64,000 bases of DNA from Triatoma infestans (GCA_011037195.1 JAAEAF010000232.1:62001-126000); one strand, 5' to 3'. Positions 1 through 10,736 are shown, counted from the first letter of the stretch. A program made the numbers and translations. The notes: generated by a model not told the origin, from the sequence alone.

Positions 1-56
1 AAACGTCAGAAATGGTGAATTTTATTGAACATGTTTATGTCATTTTTTTAAAAAAT

Positions 57-245
57 ACATGGTGTTGTTGTAGTGATTATGAGCATGGACTTGTAACTGG
101 GAGTCCCGCATGTAACTGCTAAATTTTATATTCATTTTAAAAAATGATAATAAAAAAGTAAGTGTTCCGCCGCTCTCGTCCAGGACACCAAATTTGGTAG
201 TTGGACGTTAAGCCCACCTGAAAAAATAGGCTTTACTTTACTTTT
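57..245 (+). repeat. tRNA-derived SINE, family C, diverged copy
   Basis: This copy matches 597-797 over its length: a 'gtagtgattatgagcatgg' head, the tail phrase 'ggtagttggacgttaagccc', and a final AT-rich ending. The B-box part is damaged ('gggagtcccgca'), so this copy is probably not transcribed by Pol III. Confidence 0.7.
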
Positions 246-596
246 TTTTTTACTTTAGGTTAATGGAAATATTTGCTACTTTAAATTTTACTTTAGTTTT
301 TGATTATATTTGGTTTTATTAAAAATTTTTGGAATCTTGTGAAGACTTGATGATTGACCAAGTAGTTTGACTAAGTGTTACAGTCACACTTAGTCTCCAG
401 CTTTCTACAATTTAAAAGAGAAAAAAATTAATATAAATCTATAAATATTTAATATAAATCTACAGTAGCACGTTTTTAATTACTTAAAGTAAATTCAAAT
501 GAACTATGTTTTAAATGGGGGTAGCAGTTATATGTTTAGAAAGATAAAAGTGAATTATGACCAATGATGACTTGAATTAAACACAGAAAGAAACAG

Positions 597-797
597 GGGC
601 GGGTGTTGGTGTAGTGGTTATGAGCATGGACTTTAAGTGGGAGGACCCCAGTTCGAGTCCAGCGTATAACTGCTAAATTTTATATTTGTTTAAAAAATGT
701 TAATAGTAAAGTAGGTGCTTCCGCCCCCGTCCACGACACCTAATTTGGTAGTTGGACGTTAAGCCCGCCTAAAAAAATAGGCATTACTTTACTTTAC
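597..797 (+). repeat. tRNA-derived SINE, family C
   Basis: The head reads like a tRNA gene. An A-box-like 'tggtgtagtgg' lies near 607-617 and a B-box 'gttcgagtcc' at 651-660, followed by a tRNA-unrelated body and an AT-rich tail. It lies in the same orientation as the copy at 57-245, so the two form a 540-bp-spaced direct repeat. Confidence 0.8.
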
Positions 798-799
798 TC

Positions 800-1480
800 A
801 CAGAAAGAAACAGAACATCTGTCTGTCAGAGGGAGAGGTCATCGAGATGAGTTCAGAGAAAAAGCTAAAAATTGTTCAGTATTTTACATATCTCGGCTCC
901 TTTGTAGACATAAATGAGTCTAATAGCCTAAGGAAATTAAGGAAAGTATATGCGAATGAAAGAAATCCATCTCTGTGTTAAAATTGTGTCTTGTGGAGCA
1001 GGAACATTCTACCGTCAGATGTACTCAGCATAATAACTGACGGATCAGAGAAATGGACTGTAAAGAAAAGTCTACAAAAAAAAAAATACTGCTGGCAACA
1101 GACTGCTGCCCGGACTTCTGGAGACAGGCAGCAAGAACTCCCAGAGTAGAAAGAATAAGGAACTCCCAGAATAGAAACTGATTGAAGTAAAAAAGAATTT
1201 ATTACAAGAAATGGAAAAAAAAAGACTCTTGTGGTTCGGACATCTAAAAAAAAAATAACCCGCGGAAGGTTACCAAAAGGCGTCTACGACTGGCAAATCG
1301 AGGGACGATGGAGCCGAGGAAGACTTGAGATAGGACTTGGGAAGATGGAATAAGGAAAGCTTGATGGGCCGTGGCCTCCAGTAAAATTTATCAAAGAATA
1401 GAGGGGCATGAGAAAGGCTCTTGAACAGATTAAAGTCAAGGAAACCAACTGAAAAATGGAACTCTAGAAAAAAAAAATAA
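800..1480 (+). pseudogene. decayed C-terminal part of a non-LTR retrotransposon RT (RTE-like)
   Basis: Frame-hopping translation gives the order of the C-terminal half of an RTE-type polyprotein: 'FTYLGSFVD' near 876-910, a 'SEKWTVKKS' stretch near 1045-1075 (compare 'GSE-x-WTLKK' in intact copies), then 'KRLLWFGHLKK' near 1215-1250, and the basic 'W-x-DG' tail near 1310-1370. Stops and frameshifts are frequent and no ORF exceeds 60 codons, so it is non-functional. The same region of a related element is better preserved at 46302-46900 on the other strand. The 5' part (endonuclease and RT fingers/palm) is absent. Confidence 0.6.
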
Positions 1481-1499
1481 TTTTTAGCGAATGATGTAT

Positions 1500-1790
1500 T
1501 TATGTTGTGTGTGTGTGCATCTCTGTTTGTGTTTACTGAATATCTCCAAAAAAACGAAAAGTCGCAGGAAGTTAAAATTGATATTCCATTTTTTAAGCAC
1601 TATCACCGCATCAAACATTAGATTTTGAGCAAAAGTCATCAACCGGAAGTGTGACTTTACTGAAAACTACATCAACGATTTTCCTTAAACTTCGTATTCT
1701 ATCTGCAGACATAAATACCTATCACTTTTATTTGAAACATTTTCCATAAGAATGAAGATAATAATGGTCTCATCATTCCGTGATATGCTA
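1500..1790 (+). repeat. dispersed repeat family R, partial copy
   Basis: It shares the phrases of family R: a GT-rich start, 'gaatatctc-x-aaaaacgaaa', 'aaccggaagtg', 'cacttttatttgaaacattt'. Fuller copies lie at 23090-23505, 24240-25020, 34623-35480 and 47635-48800. No coding potential is seen. Confidence 0.6.
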
Positions 1791-1890
1791 CATCTTTCGT
1801 GCACCCGCCTTCTAGTCTTATACAAAAGAGATTTAATTGTCAATCAGTTTTAACATTATTTATATATTTATTTTTATTTTTTGAATTTAG

Positions 1891-2021
1891 TATTTCAAAG
1901 GAAAATGGTATTTGACTCATGCACAACACGGAGCTACGTCCAGTATTTGTCGAACAGTGACAACTATACTACAACCAAATGACACCTTAGATCATACTGT
2001 ATACGGATACAGTCAAAAAGG
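1891..2021 (+). CDS. lipocalin 1 exon 2 (strand A, GxWY motif)
   Basis: Acceptor AG at 1889-1890, donor GT at 2022-2023. It starts in phase 0 with YFKGKWYLTH and ends after two bases of a Gly codon. It matches exon 2 of lipocalin 2 (YFRGEWYLSR), which also ends in phase 2. Confidence 0.82.
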
Positions 2022-5000
2022 GTAACTGTTTAAAATTCATTAAAAACTTGATATATTTTTCAAACAAACTGAATAGAATCTGATACAGATAACATTCTTT
2101 ACTTTGGAAATAATTTAATTGCCTCTGACATTCAATTTTTGGCTGGTGACTCTGCATGATTTATTGAGCTTTCAAATTATCTCATTTCCTTCGAGTACCA
2201 TCGGAAATATATACATAGATTTTAAGAATTTCATATAGTAAGGGCTCATTTATCTATTATCTTTTGTGCGACCAATACGGGTCTAATTATTCACCGTAGT
2301 CGACATTCCACAAACATTACGTTGGATCATGTCATGACCCAATGAAAACGCCCAGATTTAAAAAAAAATTTAGTTGTAAGGGATATCAAGGGGTGTTCAG
2401 CTGCAAGGAATGTCTAATAAGATACTGTTATATCTTTTAAACAGACTGAATGAGCTAGTTTTAGGCTCTTGAATTTGATTCATTAGAGATCATTTTGAAT
2501 TAAGTTTTAGTAGACATTTGTAAATTAAAAGACTTCTACTGGATTTCTAAAAAGGAAACATTATCTGTTGTGGTGGTTGGTTCCGCAGAGCTGGAAAGCA
2601 TCAGAGATATTTCCGTGGTAGCCTGCTTCATTTGTGTGTCATCGACGGTTTCGGGCGTTCGCCCATCTTCAGGATGCGTTTTTCAGACAGTGTGCCAACA
2701 CAGACTCGTACAGAGACTTAGTTTCACACTAACTGAGGTGTATTTTTAAAATACTAAACTCTTAAACTAGTTCAGTTTTAAACGAATGAATGAATTTTAA
2801 AATGTTAGTTTAATCGTTGTTTAATTTTATTTAGATTTATTTTGTGTATCTTATTTTTTTGTATATTCTTAATATTTTGGTTAGTTAATTGTGAAATAAG
2901 TCTCCCTCCAACAACAGAGTTTAAAGATTAGACCTCCGCGTCCACTGTAAGAAAAGAATTTGCCCTTTAACAACCCAAACACGTGTTTTCCCACCCATCT
3001 GGCCACATCCCTTTACCTAGTTTAAGAGTTTAGTATTTAAAAAACACCTCAGTTAGTGTGAAACTAAGTCTCTGTACGAGTCTGTGTTGGCACACTGTCT
3101 GAAAAACGCATCCTGAAGATGGGCGAACGCCCGAAACCGGTCGATGACCACAAAATGAAGCAGGCTACCACGGAAAATGTCTCTGATGGAAACATTATCC
3201 CTAGAATTTCTGACGAACTGTTTGTTTTTTATAGAGAGCGGTTATCTATGAAAGAGCTAATTCTATCATGGATTGTTATAAGCACAGTTAACTTAGTTGG
3301 ATTTGGTCTGGGAATACACTAACACTGATTAGTGTAACCCAGGTCTATTATACAATTTTGAGAGTTAGTAATCAATCAATGAAAATGTTTTGTTTTTTTT
3401 TAAAAAAAAAGAAGTTTTGTAAGACCAATTTTTTGCATCGCAAAGTCAACAGCAAAGGGATTTTTACTCTTTGCAAAAACAGAATGTAGAGGAATTTTAG
3501 ATTAGCGAAACAAGAAGACCCAGTTTTTTACTGAAATACATTGCACATTCCATTAAAAAATATTTCAGCTCATTTTGCAATTTGGAAGAACCAAATTAAT
3601 TGACAAATGAAAATTTTTAAATTTGATATCAATAAATTCAAAAAAACAAATTAGATAAAAAAAAATCCAATGGGATAGATGATTAGTTAATATCAAATGA
3701 GGGCTTCTTCAATGATTTACAGGGGCTATAATTAATATACAATTGCTTGTATATTTTTTTCTTTGCAATTAACAGCAAAAAAACTTCTTTTATTTTGCAG
3801 AAATGATGACATTTTCTATAATATCCGTTGTAATGGTAATGTGAAAAAAGGAAAAGTAGAATTATCTTGTACAATAGTGAAAGGTGGTAAGTATGATAGT
3901 ATTAATGTTTGAACGATATCAATAAAAGAACATTCAAGAAAAGAAACCATTTTTACAAGATTCAGCTATTGGGAGATGCTATACATATCCAAAATGAATA
4001 TGAGCCGGCAAAATTGATCTTCAAGCTCTGGGCAATAAGTTCTATAAACTGTTTCATTCAAACAAATCGAGGTCTTGTTTGTCTAATTTAGTACAAATGA
4101 TCCTAGTTTCCTTTTTGTTGGGTTTCCAAGAAAAAAAACACATTTTCTTTTCTTTTCATTTATCTGGGGACTCGTATTTTTACCAGCTAAGAGTGAGAGG
4201 CTAATCACTTTGACCACCAAAAGATTTTGAATAATTTTTCTTTCTATAGCATATAAATACTGTGAAGCCCAAAATTCCAAGCCATATAGGAGTGTGGTCA
4301 ATTATCTTTTTATTACAATCATAATTGACATTCTTCATTTTCATTAAACCTTTAATTGACATTATAAAAATTAAATAAACAATCCATGATGGGCCAGACG
4401 GCAATCTGAATAGGGGGACGTGTGATAAGGACACCGTAGTTATCATGCTGTTTAGTTTTGGCCTTCCCACTTTTTATCACGATGCTGGGTCAACACCGAC
4501 TTTGCCTTCACGAGAATCAAACCCTTGAATTCTCGCACGAAAGGCGAGTGCCCTAGCCACTAGATCAACGCGTGAGGACTTAATTGACCTTAGAGCATTA
4601 TAATAATAAAAGTCTCTGTTTGATTTTTTTTTTTTTTTTTTAGGAAGACAATTTAAAATATTAAAATGATAGACAAACCTTTATCACGCATCTCTTTTAT
4701 TTCTTCTGAAACAAATAATATTATTTCACAAATTGATTATTTAGCGCTTACTGAAGCACGTAAGTCCACTAGGATGCAATATGACCTGATAATTAAGTTT
4801 AAATTTAAATTAGCACAAACTTTCTTGGTATTGACATAGAACGATACATATAAGGCGGCTCAAGTATACAAGTAATATCCCCACCACCATTTTTATAGCC
4901 ATTGTATTTCAATGTGGCAATTTTAAAGATAATTTCTTGATTAAATTATGTTAATTAGAATAAAAGAAAGTCAAATGAGTGTTTCACATCTGATTTTTTT

Positions 5001-8000
5001 TATTATATCTTGAGATTATGAGTCTTCTAAAAATTATTGTTATATTTATTATATTTTAATACTAATTTATATTTTTTTAATTGCAGGTAGAAATAACCGA
5101 AACTTCCATGTAGAAGGAGTTGTCATAGAAACTGACTATGATCACTACTCTATATTTTATAGATGTGTAACGAATCCAATACGTATGGGAGGTAATAAAT
5201 TTTGCATTAGGTCTTTTTTATTGCAAACTTTTTGGCGTCCAACTGTTTATTGCCAAACTCGAATTGTTTTAATATCACCCAATTGGGTGACTGGTTCTGC
5301 AATGCGAAGTTTCTAGGTTCCTTGGGATCACGACGTATTTCTGCTACAGTTGTAAGTAACCAGAGGTTCATTGAGAAAATTAAGGCTGACCATCTTCTTG
5401 GAATACCAACTGACAGAATGATTCCTAGGTATCACTTCGAAAGGAACTTCCAAATTGTCATACCGAGCAGAGGCGATTGGGACTGTGATCCTCTTCTGAT
5501 CGGTATCTCGGTCTGGCATACGGATCCGAAACTCCGAATGGTGTCTATGCGGACAGCTTAAAGTTAAGATTTAGAGGCCAGCCTAAGGAAGTACGCCACG
5601 GTATTTTAGGCTGAAGTCGTGGCGTTACAACTCTGCGCTAAGGAGATTACAAGGCAAGGCTTAGAGAATAGGAGAGTGGTCACATACTCCGATAGTCAGG
5701 CAGCCTAAAAGTACTTCCTTAACACCAAATAGTCTCAAGACTGGTGTGGGACAGCATAACTGCCCTAACCGAGGTGGTTGCTCGGAATAAACTGACACTC
5801 GCCTGGGACATGCGGAGTTTTTGGGAAATGAAAGGGCGGATGCTCTAGCGAAAGATGGTTTGCAGGATAACTTTATAGACCCCGAAACCTTCTGCGGTTT
5901 GTCCAGGAGCCTAATTCAAACTTGTATCAAAGGTTGGATAGAAGAACAGTGTCTGCTTTAGTGGGAGAGAACACTAAGACAGAAGCATGCAAAACTCTTT
6001 ATCAAGAGATATTTGCCTAAATTCACTAGGGATCTAATGAGCCATAGTCGGAGGGAGATAAGGCTAATAAGTGGGTCTACTGACCCACCATTGTAGGCTG
6101 AACAGGACATGCACCAACTACAACTTGCAATTGTAGCGCGGTATGCCGATTCTGCTTTGGCTGAGGAAGAGACACCTGTGCACATCCTTTGCGAGTGCGC
6201 CGGCCTGGCGAGGGCAAGGTTTCTTTAATTGGGGACAGGCAATCCCGAAGCTATGAGCTTCATGACCGAGCCGCTCTTAGCTTTGCTAGGCCTGATTAGG
6301 ACATAACATAACAAACATAACCAAACATAACAAAACATAAAACATAACATAACATTACGCGTGAGGAGAATTGAGGAAACCTCCAATATTGTCAACAATT
6401 AAAATAGGAAATCAGTTTACGACTACATTTGAAGAAACTGTAGATGAATTGTTGAAAGAATTCTTTCCGCCAGACCGCCAGGCAGATGACACACTATATC
6501 AGGAAAAACTCAGAATGAGAATCTATGAAGATGTTGATACTTTAAACGACAAGGACTTCACAGAGTTTGAAGTTGAAAGAGCGATAAAGAAATACTGTAT
6601 CAAGTCTTCATTGCATAACCCCAATGTACAATGAATTTTTAAAAGAGGCGTTTTTCCAAGGCAATGGAAACAAGCACTGATAAAGACTATTCCAAAAACT
6701 GAGAAAATGCAGAGAACCCTGGAAAATATAGGCCGTAAGCTTATTAGCAATAGGAGGAAAGGGTACTTGAGAGACTCTTAACTGAAAGGATAACGTGCTA
6801 CATAAACAGAGGTAATCAACTTAGGGAACTTCAATTTGGATTTAAGCCAAAAAAAGCACAACGGATGTAATATTAACAGCAAAGGACTTCATTAACCATC
6901 ATCTAACAAAAAAAGAAAGTGTACTCATGATCTCGCTAGATGTTCAAGGAGCTTTCAACGCAGCTTGGTGGCCTGAATATTCAGATGCCCTAAAAACCTT
7001 TTGAAATTAATCAAAAGCTGTTTTAAAGAAAGAGAAGCTAAGATTGTGTCTAATAATATTTCACGAACTGTAGCCGTAAAATAGGATGTCCTCAGGGCTC
7101 GGCCTGCGGTCCTGGAATCTAGACAATTTTTCTCTGCTGAAAATTAAATCAGCAGAGAATTGTCTAACAATAGCGTTTGCTGATGATTATTTGCTTTTAA
7201 TACATGCAAAAGACATGTATTAAAAGCAAATAATACATGTATTAAAATTTTAGATTTTCAAATTACTGCCAATAAAGCATTATTTGAAATCAATCAATAG
7301 CTGGAGGCAGGAAAATAAAGTTCAATCAAAATAAATCTAAGGTCCTTCATATTCATAAGAAAAACCGTGTTAGAGAACTTTCCATATTTCTGAACGGGGA
7401 TAAATTAAAAATTGTATCAGAAATGAAATATTTAGGGGTCATGTTTGATTGTAGATTGACTTTGAAAGCTCATATTAGATACACAGCAAACAGAAATTTA
7501 CAATTAGTGAATGCTTTGGCAAAATCTGTCAGAACATACTGGGGACAGTAGCATGAGGCCTTGAGTGTAATATACAGTTGGGCATTTCTACCCACCATCA
7601 CATACTGCGCTCCAGTTTAGGAGGAAGCTCTAAGAATTAAATCTAATATATTAGTATTAAGTAGAACACAAAGATTATTTGCAATCAGAATAGTCAAAGG
7701 CCACCGAACAATATCTTTCGATGCAGTGTGCGTGTTAGCTAATATTAAACCCATTGATTTAAAAATTAACCAGATCTGTGACCTCTATTTTTTTAACACA
7801 TGATGCAAAGATGTCCTTTAATAAATGGAGAATATAATAAACAGGTCGATTACAGAGATTGGATTCATCCAAGTGATGTATCCATAATAGTTAGGGTCCC
7901 TTGGATATTGAAGAAGCGCACTACAGGATATTTACAGATGGTAGCAAGAGTGGTGAAGGTGAAGGGATGCAGTGCTATTGTAGTCTATAAGAATAAAGAT

Positions 8001-9834
8001 AAAATATATTCATATAAATATCGATTAGACAAATTCTGTAGCAATAATCAAGCAGAAGAACTTGCAATCCTTAAGGCACTCGAATGGTTTAAAGAGAATT
8101 TCATCCATTGCCAAGGTAGGCCTGCGGTCCTGGATTCTGGACAATTTCTTATGACTCTCTGCTGAAAATTGAATTACAGAGAATTGTCTAGCAATAGCGT
8201 TTGCTGATAAAGAAAGTAACAGTTATGACTGACAGAAGAGTTGCAATTAAAAATTACGACAATCATAGCAGGATCTGCGAGGAAGCAAGGAAAGAAATAA
8301 GTAGTTTAAAGGATGCAGGGAAGGAAGTGATTGTGGTATGGGTTAAAACCCACGTGGGCCTGGAAGGCGATGAGAAAGCTGATCGATTAGCGAAGGAGGC
8401 TGCTAAGGATAATGATCTACCTGTCCTTTATTCCTGATATCCTAAATCCGAAATCGCTCGTGCCTAGCTTGAAAAAATTGTAGCAGAATGTGATCAACAA
8501 TGGCAGAGTACTTACTTTTAATGAAGCAGAAACAAAACTATTTTTTCCACATGTTTAAAGTAGAATAAAGTTAAGACTGTCACTCGCTTATGCCTTAACA
8601 CAAACTTTCTCTGGGCATGGTCCCATATGAAATATTTACATAGGTTTCACTGGCTCTAACATCCTATTGTCCTTGCCGGGACACTGTTATCCAGGATGTA
8701 CATCATCTTATATTTGACTGTCCATTACTGGAAAGAAGTAGAGCCCAATTAGTCCGGAATATTACGCTACAAGGTGGTAAAGTTGGCCGATCCCAAGAAG
8801 CAAATTAAGAAAAAAAAATATCAAAGAAATATTTAGTAAATTTGTAAATAACATCAATTTAATTACAATTAAATAATTTATAATATTTTCATCTTATCTG
8901 TACATACTGTCATTGTTAATTTCTTCATATTGTTTATAAAATCATTACTCACATATTATAACTGCTTTGCTCACATTACTCACGTGTTATAACTGTTTTA
9001 CTCACATACTCACATATTATAACTGTTTTACTTACATACTCACATATTATAATAGTTTTACTCACATACTCACATATTATAACTGTTTTACTCACATACT
9101 ATAACTGTTTTACTCACATATTATAACGGTTTTACTCACATATTATAACTCTTTTACTTACATATTATAACTGTTTTACTCACATACTCACATATTATAA
9201 CTCTTTTACTCACATACTCATATTATAACTGTTTTACTCACATACTATAACTGTTTTACTCACATATTATAACGGTTTTACTCACATATTATAACTGTTT
9301 TACTCACATACTATAACTGCTTTACTCACATACTCACATATTGTAACTGTTTTACTCACATATTATAACTGTTTTTAATTGAAATTTGTCATCTGAAATT
9401 ATTTAATTTTCTTTTGTTAACTGTGCACATATTTATTTAAGTTACAGTTTATACTAATGTATTTTATTACATGAATTTCCGAAGGTGTGGTACAAGTAGA
9501 AAATAAACTCCCCAATGGTAGGGTTACTACCAAAAGGAAACAAATAAAAAAAATTAAAAAAAATAAAAAATAGGCAGTATGGTCTCTATGAAGTATTGTT
9601 TCTGTCCGATTTACTTTCGGTTATGATAATTAATTATTTACTTTTTAAAATGAGAGGTGTGATACTGACAATTTTTAAATTTCTTTTACAGATAATATTT
9701 TGGTATTGAATAGAAATAAGGATGACACATCACAAGATCCAATAATTGCAAAAAAATTAGCAAATACAGGATTGGACTTAAATGAATTCATTTCTAGAAG
9801 AAATTTTGTATGTAAACCTCACCCAGATGAATAA
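1891..9834 (+). CDS. lipocalin gene 1 (triatomine salivary-lipocalin-like), exons 2-5
   Basis: Joined exons 1891-2021, 3801-3886, 5087-5191 and 9692-9834 give an open frame of 465 nt including the stop (154 residues). Every junction has GT..AG and the phases are 2, 1 and 1, the same as in lipocalin gene 2 (26457-32275). The first exon read is a lipocalin strand-A block (YFKGKWYLTHA); the third has the family signature ETDYDHYSIFYRC; the last ends in a cysteine-containing tail (NFVCKPHPDE). Cysteines occur in every exon, as in triatomine lipocalins with two disulfides. Such proteins are secreted ligand binders or anti-haemostatic factors of saliva; the ligand here cannot be told. The signal-peptide exon was not found in 1-1890: it may lie left of the window or be lost. 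The introns hold a Penelope-type element (2566-3187), a SINE (4378-4590) and non-LTR remnants (5232-9570). A polyadenylation hexamer lies at 9892-9897. Confidence 0.8.
2566..3187. mobile_element. Penelope-type palindromic element, family alpha (copy 1)
   Basis: Inverted arms of about 190 nt lie at the two ends: the left arm runs from 2566, the right arm ends at 3187 with 'ctctgatg'. Each arm holds the core 'ggcgttcgccc' and 'cgaaacc' (strand-dependent). The left end has a 33-nt extension (2566-2598) with no partner at the right end. The 12-bp sequence GGAAACATTATC flanks it on both sides (2554-2565 and 3188-3199), a target-site duplication. The middle is AT-rich and non-coding. TSD length and one-sided extension fit Penelope-like retroelements rather than a TIR DNA transposon. 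It lies in intron 2 of lipocalin 1. Confidence 0.72.
3801..3886 (+). CDS. lipocalin 1 exon 3
   Basis: Acceptor after 'ttttgcag' at 3800, donor GT at 3887. The phases (2 in, 1 out) fit its neighbours. It encodes NDDIFYNIRC followed by a Lys/Val-rich strand with a second Cys and ends VKG|G. Confidence 0.78.
4378..4590 (-). repeat. tRNA-derived SINE, family A
   Basis: Read on the - strand it begins 'cctcacgcgttgatctagtg', has a B-box-like 'gggtttgattc', then 'cccagcatcgtgataaaaa', and ends near 'gccgtctggc'. It matches copies at 31198-31450, 39522-39745 and 50035-50280. It lies in intron 3 of lipocalin 1. Confidence 0.75.
5087..5191 (+). CDS. lipocalin 1 exon 4 (TDYxxYSIxYxC)
   Basis: Acceptor 'ttgcag' ends at 5086, donor GT at 5192. 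It encodes RNNRNFHVEG, VVIETDYDHYSIFYRC and VTNPIRMGG. This strand signature is the most recognisable piece of the family and is paralogous to 31841-31960 and 49539-49637. Confidence 0.85.
5232..6357 (+). pseudogene. non-LTR retrotransposon remnant with RNase H domain (clade uncertain)
   Basis: Pieces in several frames follow the order of the end of a non-LTR polyprotein. First comes a 109-codon open stretch (5232-5561) ending in 'WDCDPLLIGISVWHTD', a damaged RNase H first strand. Then 'AEVVALQLCAKEI', 'RRVVTYSDSQAA' near 5670-5705, 'HAEFLGNERADALAKDG' near 5808-5860 (the RNase H His/Asp block), and a C-terminal 'EETPVHILCECAGLARAR' near 6165-6215. At least four stops or frameshifts interrupt it. 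The 3' end at 6300-6357 is a degenerate (ACATAA)n tract, a tandem-repeat tail typical of some non-LTR elements. It lies in the last intron of lipocalin 1. Confidence 0.7.
7190..7230. repeat. perfect 17-bp hairpin in the RT remnant
   Basis: Arms 7190-7206 and 7214-7230 are exact reverse complements (TTTGCTTTTAATACATG and its complement) around a 7-nt loop. It sits just after the damaged RT catalytic motif. A third copy of the inner part follows at 7231-7245. Confidence 0.85.
8119..8208 (+). repeat. segment copied from RT (7101-7184) into the RNase H region
   Basis: 8119-8208 repeats 7101-7184 ('ggcctgcggtcctgg' ... 'aatagcgtttgctgat') with a few changes. In the first place the sequence belongs to the RT 'PQG' to 'FADD' stretch; in the second it interrupts the RNase H domain between 'FIHCQG' and 'KKVTVMTD'. 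Confidence 0.8.
8945..9374 (+). repeat. minisatellite, 22-bp and 30-bp units
   Basis: Repeated units of 'actcacatattataactgttt', alternating with longer units that carry an extra 'actcacat'. Roughly 17 units. It lies in the 3' UTR of the preceding non-LTR remnant. Confidence 0.9.
9692..9834 (+). CDS. lipocalin 1 last exon and stop
   Basis: A pyrimidine-rich acceptor 'ttcttttacag' ends at 9691. The exon encodes DNILVLNRNK..., an amphipathic helix (KKLANTGLDLNEFI) and a Cys tail, stop TAA at 9832-9834. It lies 4.5 kb after exon 4 because retrotransposon remnants sit in the intron. Confidence 0.82.
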
Positions 9835-9891
9835 GCTAAAAGATATCTCTGTATAATTTGTAGTTTTCTACAAGTGTGTAAAAAATTAGTT

Positions 9892-9897
9892 AATAAA
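9892..9897 (+). terminator. polyadenylation signal of lipocalin 1
   Basis: AATAAA 58 nt after the stop codon, followed by an A-rich stretch. Position and spacing are usual for a short insect 3' UTR. Confidence 0.5.
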
Positions 9898-9956
9898 AAA
9901 AAATTGTAAATGAAATTGTTTTCTAATATTTTAAGATTAGAAAGTAATAACACCGT

Positions 9957-10050
9957 GAGGGAAGGGATTAGCTAAGTGGTTAGCTTACTGGACTCTCACG
10001 CGGAGGTACTAGGATCGAATCTAACTGTGCTACCCGTGAATAGAATAGAT
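9957..10050 (+). repeat. SINE family B, head only
   Basis: 'gaagggattagctaagtgg' followed by 'ggactctcacgcggaggt' and a B-box-like 'aggatcgaatct'. It matches the head of family B copies (25255-25480, 29970-30160); the body is missing after about 10050. Confidence 0.65.
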
Positions 10051-10111
10051 TTTTTTCTACCGTGAATAATTGGACAAATTCTAAGATTTTGATAAAATCG
10101 CTAGGGATATA

Positions 10112-10142
<31 letters not shown>
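10112..10142. repeat. (ATT)n microsatellite
   Basis: Ten or so uninterrupted ATT units. The region between it and the element at 10399 is AT-rich with no gene seen. Confidence 0.9.
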
Positions 10143-10392
10143 AGGTAGGTTCTTCAATTAAATATTTATTCTAACCACTTTTATGACCAATGTAATAAAA
10201 AGAATTAAAAATTAATTTATAAATAATATCTAATAAAAATTATTTTAATTTCTTGTTACATTCCCTTGCACCTATTCAGAGCAAGTATTGTGATCGTGTG
10301 ATATTTTCGAAATTGAGTTCTCATCTGATATATATGTTTTGAGGTCGAAAAAAAATGGGCGTGGTCGAAAAAAATATTTTTTACAAGTGGTC

Positions 10393-10400
<8 letters not shown>

Positions 10401-10441
<41 letters not shown>
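10401..10441. repeat. (TAA)n 3' tail of the non-LTR element
   Basis: About 13 units directly after the element's AATAAAGTGCTA end on the - strand. It is the retrotransposon's tail rather than an independent microsatellite. Confidence 0.8.
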
Positions 10442-10736
10442 GCACTTTATTGACACAAATGATACAAATGATATAATAAACATGTTACTTTTTAGGCATG
10501 GATAACAATCCGTCAGCCAGAGTCTCAGACAAGATTATAAATTAACAAGACAAATAAATCACATTATTTTTTCGTTTTAAAGAGAAAAAGAAAATAAAGA
10601 ACTCCATTAATTATTATTTACTAATAAAATAAGATCAATAAAATGAAAATAAAAATAAATTACGATACAATTAATTAATAAGGCATGAAATGACTACAAT
10701 AACTGAGATGAAATTGTAAATTAAATAAAAGTGTAA

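Larger units (their letters stand above)
6371..9570 (+). pseudogene. non-LTR retrotransposon remnant with RT and RNase H (I/R1/LOA-like)
   Basis: A broken polyprotein can be followed in pieces: linker and RT start (6371-6634), RT fingers and palm with damaged 'GCPQGSACGP' (7087-7115) and 'FADD'-like (7173-7185) motifs, 'LKIVSEMKYLGVMFDCRLTL' (7405-7465), an RNase H domain with 'GCSAIVVYKN' and 'NNQAEELAILKALEW' (7960-8090) and 'VWVKTHVGLEGDEKADRLAKEAA' split over 8336-8405, and a C-terminal 'HHLIFDCPLLERSRAQLV' (8700-8755). A long 3' UTR with a minisatellite runs to an A-rich tail near 9545-9570. Many stops make it non-functional. An RT segment is duplicated into the RNase H region (8119-8208). 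Confidence 0.72.

Noticed and set aside
597..797. Genuine tRNA genes at the SINE heads (also at 25480, 31198, 39522)
   Set aside because: A and B boxes are present but the anticodon and acceptor stems do not fold and each is followed by a shared SINE body.
1753..1860. ATG with 'MKIIMVSSF' as a possible first exon of lipocalin 1
   Set aside because: Not a signal peptide (no hydrophobic core), no phase-0 donor before the acceptor at 1890, and it lies in family R sequence.
3119..3322. 67-codon ORF starting MGERPKPVDDHKMK
   Set aside because: It is the family alpha arm read in one frame; the same frame recurs at other copies (36026-36214) only because the repeat recurs.
8945..9374. CRISPR-like array
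   Set aside because: Units are contiguous and variable with no unique spacers; a eukaryotic minisatellite.
10256..10483. 75-codon ORF with a long Tyr run
   Set aside because: It is the (TAA)n tail read in one frame.
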